A stretch of 8,897 nucleotides of DNA from Spirochaetaceae bacterium (GTDB taxonomy: Bacteria; Spirochaetota; Spirochaetia; Treponematales; Breznakiellaceae). The position numbers and the translations under genes were made by a program. Location: the NCBI GenBank assembly GCA_031258625.1, contig JAIRMO010000138.1:1-8897 (forward strand), given 5' to 3'. The notes beneath the pieces are model-generated. The model did no database searches and was not told the origin of the DNA. It was given only the letters and a program-made list of their open reading frames with translations. This document shows positions 1 to 6,763 of this stretch, piece after piece; the stretch's first letter is position 1; the number at the start of each line of letters is the position of its first letter.

Positions 1-1360
1 GGATCTCCTCGTGGGTATCCAGCAGCTTGAAGACCCGTTCTCCCCCGGCCATGGCGGACTGGAGGAGGGTGTATTTTTCCGCGATGTCCATCACCGGGGC
101 GTAAAACATCCCCACCAGGTTGATAAAGGCGATCAGCACCCCCAGGGAAAGGGAGAGGGAGAGGATCATGGAAGCCCCCACCACGATGACCGTGGCGGTG
201 GTTATGGTGGCAAGAAAATCGATCAGGGGCCTGAAAATGGCAAACACGTACATTTCTTCCAAATTCGCCCGGAGGTACTCCCGGTTCCGCCCGTCGAATT
301 CCCCGCGGCTCTTCCGTTCCCCCAAAAAAAGCTGCACCACCTGGACCCCGGAAAGGCGTTCCGAAAGGTAGGCGTTCACCCGGGAAGAGGCGGTCCGCTG
401 CCGCCTAAAGGCGTCCCGGGCCCGGACGCGGCTTATGGCGGTGATCGCCACCACCGGGGACATGGTCAAAAGGGTTACCGCCGCCAATGCGGGGGCCAGG
501 AGAAAGAGGGTAATCAGGGCCCCGGCCATGACGGAAAGGTCCTTGACGAAGGCCACCAATACGGAGGAAAAAAATTCATTGATGGTTTCCACGTCCCCGG
601 TAAGCCGGGTTACGATACGGCCCACCGGGTGCCGGGAGAGGAAATCCGTGGATTGGGAGGCGGTTTTCCTGAACAATTCCAGGCGCATATCCTTCATGAC
701 CCCCTGGCCTATGAGGGTGGTGGTCCAGGTTTGGATAAAGGTAAATACAAAAACAAAAATCAATATTAAAAATAAAAACAAAAACACCCGGAAGATACGC
801 GAAAGGTCCCGGTCCCGGACTGCCCGAATTTCGGGAACCGAAAGGGAATAGAGGTCCCCGGTTCGGATGGCCGCAACGTCCCCTTCCCGGAAAAAAAGAC
901 CCCGGTGTTTTTCAATAACCTGTCCGGCGGGATCATCGGCGCGCAGGGAAAAGGCGTACCACGGATCGTCCAGGAGGATCCCCCGGGCCTTGAGGGTTTC
1001 TTCAAGACGGCCGGGGAGCCGGGTGTTTTGGTCCTGGGGGATAAAGATTAAGCCCCCGACGGAAAGGGCCTGGGGGGCCTTGAGGAGCCGGTCCAGGCTG
1101 TCCCGGGTCTCCTGATCCAGATTTCCTCCTTCCCGGGAGAGCCTGTCCCCGGAAATCGCGAAAAACCGGGCCAGGATGGCGCCGTCAATGAGCCGCTGTT
1201 CCAGGACCGGGATCACCAGTTCCCCCAGGGTGGAAACAATCAGGGTAAGGGCGGTGATGACCGCCAGGATCCGGTAGGGTTTTACATAGGAAAGGATACG
1301 CCGCACAATACCGCTGTTGTACCCTTTTACCACTTCCTCAACTTCAAAATAATCAGCCAT
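1..1360 (-). CDS. Half-ABC multidrug exporter, BmrD/YheH-like, 3' end cut by window edge
   Basis: Second half of a probable heterodimeric ABC exporter in the inner membrane. I translated it by hand: the frame is open from ATG at 1360 to the window edge, giving 453 residues of the transmembrane part only; the nucleotide-binding domain lies outside. Likely segments are TM1 at about 31-53, TM2 at about 189-208 (a run of F, L, I and V from an AT-rich patch near 740-790), TM3-4 at about 265-310 and TM5-6 at about 370-425. The intracellular loop includes HPVGRIVTRLTGDVETIN, typical of type I exporters. Between TM1 and TM2 are about 130 mostly polar residues, far more than the usual short loop; B. 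subtilis BmrD is known for an extracellular domain at this place. The start overlaps the upstream gene's stop by 8 nt and has GGAGGG 4 nt before it, suggesting coupled translation. Family is clear; the BmrD assignment is inferred from the insertion and the partner; the substrate is unknown. Confidence 0.88.
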   Translation of the reverse strand, partial: MADYFEVEEVVKGYNSGIVRRILSYVKPYRILAVITALTLIVSTLGELVIPVLEQRLIDGAILARFFAISGDRLSREGGNLDQETRDSLDRLLKAPQALSVGGLIFIPQDQNTRLPGRLEETLKARGILLDDPWYAFSLRADDPAGQVIEKHRGLFFREGDVAAIRTGDLYSLSVPEIRAVRDRDLSRIFRVFLFLFLILIFVFVFTFIQTWTTTLIGQGVMKDMRLELFRKTASQSTDFLSRHPVGRIVTRLTGDVETINEFFSSVLVAFVKDLSVMAGALITLFLLAPALAAVTLLTMSPVVAITAISRVRARDAFRRQRTASSRVNAYLSERLSGVQVVQLFLGERKSRGEFDGRNREYLRANLEEMYVFAIFRPLIDFLATITTATVIVVGASMILSLSLSLGVLIAFINLVGMFYAPVMDIAEKYTLLQSAMAGGERVFKLLDTHEEI

Positions 1361-3176
1361 GGCGCCCTCCCTCCTCTTCCGAAAACCGTCCCCCGGCGGT
1401 AAGCTGTTGCAGGGCCGCCATGCGGGCGTAAAAACCTCCCCGCCGGACCAGTTCCTGGGGGCTGCCGTATTCGGAAACCCGGCCCTTTTCCAGGACCACC
1501 ACCAGATCCGCATAACCCAGGGTGGAAACCCGGTGGGACACGATGATGGTGGTCCGCGCCGGCCGGCCGGGCCGTTCCCGGCGTTCCTCCAGCAGCCCCA
1601 TAAGGACCCGTTTTTCGGTTTCGGCGTCCACCGCCGACAGGGAATCGTCCAGGATAAGGATTTCGGGATCACCGATTATTGCCCGGGAAATGGCGACCCG
1701 CTGCTTTTGCCCCCCCGACAGGGTAAGCCCCCGTTCCCCGATGACCGTGTCCCCGCCTTGATGAAAGGTCTCCAGGTCCCGGTCTATAGCGGAAAGGGCC
1801 GCCGCTTTTTCGACCAGCTCCCCCTCGTCCCCGGGAAGGGCGGGGATCTTCTCCAACCCATACCGGATGTTCTGTTTAATGGAGTCGGAAAAAAGGTAAC
1901 TGTCCTGGGGGGTTACCCCAAAAAGCCGCCGGAGTTCATCCAGGTTCCATTCCCCCACGTCCAGGCCCTGGACAAACACGCTCCCCGCCGGGGGATCGAC
2001 CATCCGGGTCAGGGTTTTGATCAGGGTGGACTTCCCCGAACCGGTCCTGCCCAGGATCCCCACCACGGCCCCCCGCCGGATGTTAAGGCTGATATCGTCC
2101 AGCGCCTTGATCCCTTCGGTATAGGAAAAACTCAAACGCCGCAGTTCCACGATGTTTTCCCCGGGTACTTCAGGGGCCTGTCCGGGGGATTCGGGGGATC
2201 TGATAGCGGGTACGGTTCTCAGGACCTCATTGACCCGGGCCAAACTCACCGCCCCCCGTTGGATCATATTCACCATAAACCCCGTCCCCATGAGGGGCCA
2301 TATCAACATCTGGAGGTAACTGAAAAGGGCCACCAAATCCCCGGGGCTCATGCTCCCCTCCACGACCCGCCCTCCCCCTACGAGGAGGACGATCAGGGTG
2401 GTAATCCCCGAAAGAAAAGAAATCAAGGGGAAAAAAATGCCGAATAGTTTAACCAGGCCCATATTGGCTTCCCGGTAATCGTCGTTGGTATCGGCGAATT
2501 TCTTTATAAACCACCACTCCTTGACAAAGGACTTTATCACCCGGATCCCCGCGAAGGTTTCCTGAACCGTATCGCTCATCCTGGAATAGGTTTCCTGGGC
2601 CTGCCGGAAACGTTTTCCCACCACGTTTCCAAAAAGGAGGATCAGGGCGGTAATAAAAGGGAGGGGAATAACCGCGGGAAGGGCCGTTTTGGCGTCCTGG
2701 ATAAAAATAATCACCAGAATCGCCGCGGCCATCATGGTCCCATCCACAAAGGCCACCAACCCCATGCTGATGGCCTGGCGTACCGCGTTGAGATCATTGG
2801 TGGCCCGGGCCATGAGGTCCCCGATTTTGTTTTTTTGATAAAAATCATAGGACAGGGTCAGGAGGTGGGCAAACAGCCGTTCCCGGATCTCCGCTTCAAT
2901 CCGCCGGGAAGATCCGTGGATAAAATAACGCCACAGGAAACGGCCCCCTGACAATAGGGCCATGACGGCCACCATACCCCCCCCAAGGGCCAATACGGCG
3001 TACCAATTAAAACGCCCCGAAGAAATCAGATCCACCGCGGCCCGGGTAAATTGGGGGATCGTCGCCTGGGCGGCATCGGTTATCACCAGGCACACAAAAC
3101 CCCACAGGTAACGCCAACGGTACCGTCTCAAATAAGGGAAGAGGGTTTTAAATTCCTTAAAAGATGTTTTTTGCAT
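1353..3176 (-). CDS. Half-ABC multidrug exporter with degenerate Walker B, BmrC/YheI-like
   Basis: First half of the exporter pair, about 607 residues, with a six-helix membrane domain followed by an ATPase domain. Likely helices (numbered from the ATG at 3176) lie near 25-44, 59-81, 138-161, 165-187, 241-268 and 279-301. The ATPase domain has Walker A GRTGSGKST (376-384), the Q-loop glutamine (424), signature LSGGQ (486-490), Walker B ILILDD (506-511), D-loop SLSAVD and the switch histidine in IVSHR (548). The residue after the Walker B aspartate is Asp, not the catalytic Glu, as in the non-catalytic site of heterodimeric exporters such as BmrC. An in-frame ATG at 3203 would add nine residues and overlap the upstream gene. 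I prefer 3176 because AGAAGG lies 6 nt upstream of it, whereas the 3203 start has AAGG directly against it. It starts 1 nt after the upstream stop and overlaps the next gene by 8 nt. Efflux of drugs or lipids is inferred from family. Confidence 0.93.
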   Translation of the reverse strand: MQKTSFKEFKTLFPYLRRYRWRYLWGFVCLVITDAAQATIPQFTRAAVDLISSGRFNWYAVLALGGGMVAVMALLSGGRFLWRYFIHGSSRRIEAEIRERLFAHLLTLSYDFYQKNKIGDLMARATNDLNAVRQAISMGLVAFVDGTMMAAAILVIIFIQDAKTALPAVIPLPFITALILLFGNVVGKRFRQAQETYSRMSDTVQETFAGIRVIKSFVKEWWFIKKFADTNDDYREANMGLVKLFGIFFPLISFLSGITTLIVLLVGGGRVVEGSMSPGDLVALFSYLQMLIWPLMGTGFMVNMIQRGAVSLARVNEVLRTVPAIRSPESPGQAPEVPGENIVELRRLSFSYTEGIKALDDISLNIRRGAVVGILGRTGSGKSTLIKTLTRMVDPPAGSVFVQGLDVGEWNLDELRRLFGVTPQDSYLFSDSIKQNIRYGLEKIPALPGDEGELVEKAAALSAIDRDLETFHQGGDTVIGERGLTLSGGQKQRVAISRAIIGDPEILILDDSLSAVDAETEKRVLMGLLEERRERPGRPARTTIIVSHRVSTLGYADLVVVLEKGRVSEYGSPQELVRRGGFYARMAALQQLTAGGRFSEEEGGRHG

Positions 3177-3177
3177 C

Positions 3178-3993
3178 CTAGACCTTCTTGGATGGAGGCT
3201 CATCCTTTTTTCTTAAATCAGCCTCTAACTTGGCGGACCAAATGTCGAATTTCTTCTTCGTCAATTCCGCTTCCTCCCGATTCCCCAGGAGCGTATAAAT
3301 ACGCCGCAGGGCCCCTAAGAAATGTGTCCCCATTCTAAAATCCTCAATGCGGTGGGTAGAAAGCTCATACATTTCCCGGTACCGATCCGCCGCCCGGGCC
3401 AGGAGTTGTTCGACCAGCCGCAGATGGTACACCGTAGTTTCATAAAACGGGGACCGGGGATCCGTATTACCCAAGGCCTCTTTTAAATCCAGAATGTTTT
3501 TTGCCACCGCGGCATAACGGCCCTCCATATCCACAAAGGACCACCGCCATTTGGTATTGTCCCCATAGGCGTTTTCCAGGAGATCGATACACAGCCCCAT
3601 CTTACGGATCAAAAGATGCCGCCGGGTAATGTCTATAGGCTCCAACGGGATCAACTTATCCTCATATTCCGAAAAGGGGGCGTCCACCCGGTTCGTAACG
3701 ATCTCTTCCAAATAAATAATTCCCCTGTACAGGGATTTTCTCCCATCATTCAGGGCATCTTCGTTTCTATTTTTCAACATGGATTGGGAAATATTACTCA
3801 ATAGAATATAATAGGAGGTAAGGTTGAGCATCTCATCCACCAGGGCGATCCGCTTAGAGGCGGGGGTTTCCGGCTCCTGTTGAATCGCCGCTACAGTTTT
3901 CTTTTCCTGTTGCAGGATCGCCTCAATAACTTCCCGATACCCCCCGGTTTTTTCTGAATAGAGATGACGCGCCTCGTTGGAAATTTTCGCCAT
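3178..3993 (-). CDS. Hypothetical helical protein, 271 residues
   Basis: I do not recognise a family. The product is a 271-residue soluble protein without a signal peptide or membrane segment, rich in charged residues and apparently almost all helical. It has a lysine-rich C-terminus (LRKKDEPPSKKV). Long amphipathic stretches near 19-40, 160-200 and 225-262 could form helical repeats; the FLGALRRIYTLLGNREEAEL stretch near the end has a faint TPR-like look, but I cannot assign a repeat. The ATG at 3993 has GGAG 6 nt upstream. It is first in a block with the two ABC exporter genes, ending 1 nt before the first of them, so a role linked to the exporter or its expression is possible but only inferred. 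A perfect 15-bp inverted repeat lies 20 nt upstream of its start. The coding sequence looks intact and its base use resembles its neighbours, somewhat less GC-rich. A lineage-restricted spirochaete protein is my best guess. Confidence 0.8.
   Translation of the reverse strand: MAKISNEARHLYSEKTGGYREVIEAILQQEKKTVAAIQQEPETPASKRIALVDEMLNLTSYYILLSNISQSMLKNRNEDALNDGRKSLYRGIIYLEEIVTNRVDAPFSEYEDKLIPLEPIDITRRHLLIRKMGLCIDLLENAYGDNTKWRWSFVDMEGRYAAVAKNILDLKEALGNTDPRSPFYETTVYHLRLVEQLLARAADRYREMYELSTHRIEDFRMGTHFLGALRRIYTLLGNREEAELTKKKFDIWSAKLEADLRKKDEPPSKKV
3183..3188 (-). promoter_or_regulatory. Ribosome binding site that decides the start of the first ABC gene
   Basis: On the minus strand AGAAGG stands 6 nt before the ATG at 3176, inside the last codons of the upstream gene. 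It supports that start over the in-frame ATG at 3203, and it points to re-initiation after the upstream stop at 3178-3180. Confidence 0.6.
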
Positions 3994-4013
3994 AGATAAC
4001 TCCGTTTATGTTA

Positions 4014-4052
4014 GGGCAACGCTGATTAACGTGTGGCTAATCAGCGTTGCCC
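4014..4052. repeat. Perfect 15-bp inverted repeat (REP-like or 5'-UTR hairpin)
   Basis: Arms at 4014-4028 (GGGCAACGCTGATTA) and 4038-4052 are exact reverse complements around a 9-nt loop. On the minus strand the hairpin ends 20 nt before the start codon of the 271-residue protein, just before its ribosome binding site. No T-run follows, so it is not a standard terminator. It may be a mobile REP-type palindrome or a leader hairpin of the second gene block. A smaller inverted repeat (7-bp arms, 3-nt loop) lies next to it at 4066-4082. Confidence 0.8.
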
Positions 4053-4104
4053 CATTGTTATTCTCGTTTTTCTGTGAAAAACTGCGAAAAAACCACATTA
4101 AAGG

Positions 4105-4140
4105 AGCGCTAATTTATTCGCATTCGAATAAATTAGCGCT
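4105..4140 (-). terminator. 16-bp perfect hairpin just after recN, probable terminator or REP-like repeat
   Basis: Arms at 4105-4120 (AGCGCTAATTTATTCG) and 4125-4140 are exact reverse complements with a 4-nt loop. The stem begins 3 nt after the recN stop. On the minus strand it is followed, after about 12 nt, by a run of six T. The distance of the T-run and the AT-rich middle of the stem make it a weak intrinsic terminator. It may equally be a dispersed palindromic repeat that works as transcript end or mRNA stabiliser. It divides the cheW-recN block from the ABC block. Confidence 0.55.
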
Positions 4141-4143
4141 TCC

Positions 4144-5883
4144 TTAGGGGGCTGACCTGCCGTATTTGGTCAATAGTTCGTCCGCGTGGGCCAGGGCGGC
4201 GTGGGCGGCGGCGTCTCCGGCCAGCATCCGGGCAATTTCCTCCCGCCGCTCCCGGGTATTTAATACCGATACGGTGGTGACGGTCCTTCCGGCTTCACTC
4301 TTTTTTTCTACCCTTAAATGATTATCGGCGCGAACCGCGATACTGGCAAGATGGGTAATACAAAAGATCTGTTTTAATTTACCGATTTTGACCAGGTATT
4401 CCCCCACCGCAAGGGCCACTTCCCCTCCGATACCCGTATCAATTTCATCAAAAACCAGGGTCTCAATGGTATCCGCATCGGCCAGAACGGTTTTAATGGC
4501 CAGCATCACCCGGGAAAGTTCCCCCCCCGAAGCTATCCGGGAAAGCTCTTTGAGGGGCTCCCCGGCGTTGGCGGAAATGAGGAATTCCACGTCCTCCGCC
4601 CCCCAGGGGCCGCAGGTCAGGTTCCCCGGGCCTGGGCTGGAGCCGGGGCTAGAGCCCTTGGGGAGTACCGCCGCGGAAAACCGGGCCTGGGGCATACCGA
4701 GGCTCCCGAGGATCCCGGTTATCTTTTCCCCCAGTTTAAGGGCCCCGGCTTTCCGCTTGCCGCTTAAAGAAGCGGCCCGAAGGGCGATGTCCCGTTCCAG
4801 GGCGCCGATTTCGGCTTTGAGCTTTTCCCGGTTTTCCGCGGCCTGGGAAAGGGTCTCGATTTCCTTCTCCGCCTCCTCCCGGTAACGGAGGAGGGCCCCT
4901 TCATCCGGGGGATTCCCCGGGGAGGGAGGGGACGCATATTTCTTTTTGAGCCGGTACAGCAGGGCAAGCCGTTCCTCCACCGCTTCCAACCGTTCCGGAT
5001 CGTACCGTAGGCCGTTCCGGTAGGAGCGGAGTTCTTCCGAGAGGTCTTCCGCCTCATAGTAGAGGTCTTCCAACCGTTTATACAACGCCGTAAGCTCCCC
5101 GTCAATAGCCGCGGCCCCTTCCAGGGCGGAACGGGACCGCCGGGCCAGGCTCAGGACCGACGGCTCCGCGTCAAAAAGGGAGGCGGCCGCCCCGTTTACC
5201 TGATCGGCGAGCTTTTCAAAGTCCGAGAGCCGCGCCGCTTCGGCCTCCAGTTCCCGGATTTCACCGTTTTTGGGGGCGGCCCGGTTTATCTCGTCCACCG
5301 CGTACCGCAGAATCTCGATCCGCGCCTCCCGGTCCCGCTCGGTGTGGAGGGAGGTTTCCATGGCTTTTTTACGATCCGCCAGTTCAAGAAAGACCCGGTT
5401 AAATTCCGCCGCCTCTTCCTCAAGCCCCGCGAAACGGTCCAGGTAACGGCGGTGGGTTTCCTTCCGTAACAGGGACTCGTGGGCGTGCTGCCCGTGGAGG
5501 TCGAAAAGACAGGCCATGGATTCCGCCAGGTCCGTCCGGGTCAGGGGCACGTTCTGAATATATATGGAACCCCGGCCGGAGGATTTTATATTCCGCCGGA
5601 CGATGAGTTTCCCGTCCTCGGTTTCGATTTCCCGCTCCTTGAGCCAGGCAAGGAGGTCCCGGTTCTTGTCGTCCACGGATATCACCGCGGAGACCGCCGC
5701 CTCATCGCTGCCGGTACGGATCACCTCCGCGTCCGCCTTGGCCCCCAGCAAGAAACTCAAGGAGCCCACGATGATGGACTTCCCCGCGCCGGTTTCGCCG
5801 GTAAGGATATTGAGGCCGTCCTCAAAGGAAAGGGTGAGGTTTTCGATAAGGGCATAGTTCCGTACGGAAAGTTCCTCAAGCAT
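4144..5883 (-). CDS. recN: DNA repair protein RecN
   Basis: SMC-like ATPase acting on the nucleoid in double-strand break repair, holding DNA ends or sister chromatids for RecA-dependent recombination. 579 residues, slightly above the usual 550 or so. Walker A GETGAGKS is at 29-36 and the RecN-typical DLHGQH at 128-133. A long charged coiled coil covers about 155-390. The C-terminal lobe has signature SGGELSR (452-458), Walker B LVFDEID (476-482) and the ITHL switch (509-512); all catalytic residues are present. A Ser/Pro/Gly insertion with a short repeat (PKGSSPGSSPGPG, about 408-420) sits before the C-terminal lobe. The ATG at 5883 overlaps the end of the NAD kinase gene by 8 nt (ATGCTTGA) and is preceded by GGAGG, so the two are probably coupled. 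NAD kinase-recN neighbours also occur in E. coli and mycobacteria. No separate SOS operator was seen before it; in this arrangement it depends on the upstream promoter. Confidence 0.97.
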   Translation of the reverse strand: MLEELSVRNYALIENLTLSFEDGLNILTGETGAGKSIIVGSLSFLLGAKADAEVIRTGSDEAAVSAVISVDDKNRDLLAWLKEREIETEDGKLIVRRNIKSSGRGSIYIQNVPLTRTDLAESMACLFDLHGQHAHESLLRKETHRRYLDRFAGLEEEAAEFNRVFLELADRKKAMETSLHTERDREARIEILRYAVDEINRAAPKNGEIRELEAEAARLSDFEKLADQVNGAAASLFDAEPSVLSLARRSRSALEGAAAIDGELTALYKRLEDLYYEAEDLSEELRSYRNGLRYDPERLEAVEERLALLYRLKKKYASPPSPGNPPDEGALLRYREEAEKEIETLSQAAENREKLKAEIGALERDIALRAASLSGKRKAGALKLGEKITGILGSLGMPQARFSAAVLPKGSSPGSSPGPGNLTCGPWGAEDVEFLISANAGEPLKELSRIASGGELSRVMLAIKTVLADADTIETLVFDEIDTGIGGEVALAVGEYLVKIGKLKQIFCITHLASIAVRADNHLRVEKKSEAGRTVTTVSVLNTRERREEIARMLAGDAAAHAALAHADELLTKYGRSAP

Positions 5884-6745
5884 GGGGACCTCCGGACCAA
5901 TTTAATTTGGAACGGAGGACCCGGTAAAAAACCTCCCGGTCCGAGGCGATAAGCAGGGCCTGGTAGGGGGCTTTTTGTATAAAGATCCGGTCCTTTGGTT
6001 CCAGGGGCTCGGTTATCTGACCGTCCGCGGTTAACAATACCCCACTCCGCTGTTCCGCTTCAACCTCCACGGTGATGGTTTCATGGGCGGGTACCACCAT
6101 GGGGCGGTTGGACAGGGTGAAGGGGCAGATAGGGTTGATGATGACCGCCTCTATTTCGGGGTCCAGGATGGGCCCGCCGGCGGCGGCCGAATAGGCGGTA
6201 GACCCCGTGGGGGTGGCCACGATGAGGCCGTCGGAACGGAAATGCCCTATCCGGATATGATCCCCCGGCAAGGCCGTCTCCGACGCCACCTGAAGCCGGA
6301 TAAGTTTGGCAATCCCCGACGCGGAAATAACGGCGTCGTTCAGGCAGGCGGAACGGGCGGCGATCCGCCCCCGGCGTTCCACGGTTATTTCCAGCATGAG
6401 CCGCGGGGAAATCAGGGCCTCCCCCCCGCTCCACCGGTCAAAAACCTCCGCCCATTCATCGGGGGAAACCCCGGCAATAAAGCCCAGGGAGCCCAGGTTA
6501 ATGGGAAGGATGGGGGTTCCCCGGGGGGCCACGGTCCGGGCCGCGTAAAGCACCGTACCATCCCCCCCCAGGCTGAAACACACGTCGTAACCCGGGCGGG
6601 GATCAAATTCCGAGGCGCCTTCATAGGTAAAAGCGGTAACTTCGATGTTTTTTTTGCCCAATTCCCCGGTGATTTTTTCCGCCAGAACCGGGGCGTTTTC
6701 TTTATGGAGGTTGACAATCAACAACGCCCGTTTTATTTCCGGCAT
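5876..6745 (-). CDS. nadK: NAD kinase
   Basis: Cytosolic enzyme phosphorylating NAD to NADP, the only de novo route to NADP(H). 289 residues, normal for the family. The nucleotide-binding GGDGT is at 60-64 with the catalytic aspartate at 62, followed by NLGSLGF (83-89). The usual NE pair appears as ND (136-137), an acidic replacement. The NAD-binding segment PTGSTAYSAAAGGPI is at 179-193 and the C-terminal beta domain carries DGQ (241-243). The start is the ATG at 6745, 18 nt after the stop of the DegT-like gene. Its ribosome binding site is modest (GGAG about 10 nt upstream, or GGA close by), and no nearer in-frame ATG looks better. The 3' end overlaps recN by 8 nt. It sits third in the cheW / DegT-like / nadK / recN series, so it is probably read from upstream. 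Confidence 0.96.
   Translation of the reverse strand: MPEIKRALLIVNLHKENAPVLAEKITGELGKKNIEVTAFTYEGASEFDPRPGYDVCFSLGGDGTVLYAARTVAPRGTPILPINLGSLGFIAGVSPDEWAEVFDRWSGGEALISPRLMLEITVERRGRIAARSACLNDAVISASGIAKLIRLQVASETALPGDHIRIGHFRSDGLIVATPTGSTAYSAAAGGPILDPEIEAVIINPICPFTLSNRPMVVPAHETITVEVEAEQRSGVLLTADGQITEPLEPKDRIFIQKAPYQALLIASDREVFYRVLRSKLNWSGGPHA
5889..5893 (-). promoter_or_regulatory. Strong ribosome binding site of recN inside the NAD kinase gene
   Basis: GGAGG on the minus strand, 5 nt before the recN ATG and within the last codons of the NAD kinase gene. With the 8-nt gene overlap it suggests translational coupling of the two proteins. Confidence 0.65.
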
Positions 6746-6763
6746 TCCAACTTTGCTCCGTCT

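Noticed and set aside
141..165. GGGAGA-type simple repeat within the ABC gene
   Set aside because: It encodes an alternating Leu-Ser stretch at a membrane segment end. It is short and in frame, with no sign of phase variation.
11..769. 252-residue plus-strand open frame opposite the ABC gene
   Set aside because: It is rich in G, H, P and K with no family pattern, and it lies antisense to a clear membrane domain. GC-biased third codon positions of the real gene create it.
1359..2447. 362-residue plus-strand open frame
   Set aside because: Antisense to the ABC ATPase and membrane domains, with Gly/Pro/His/Gln-rich content typical of a shadow frame.
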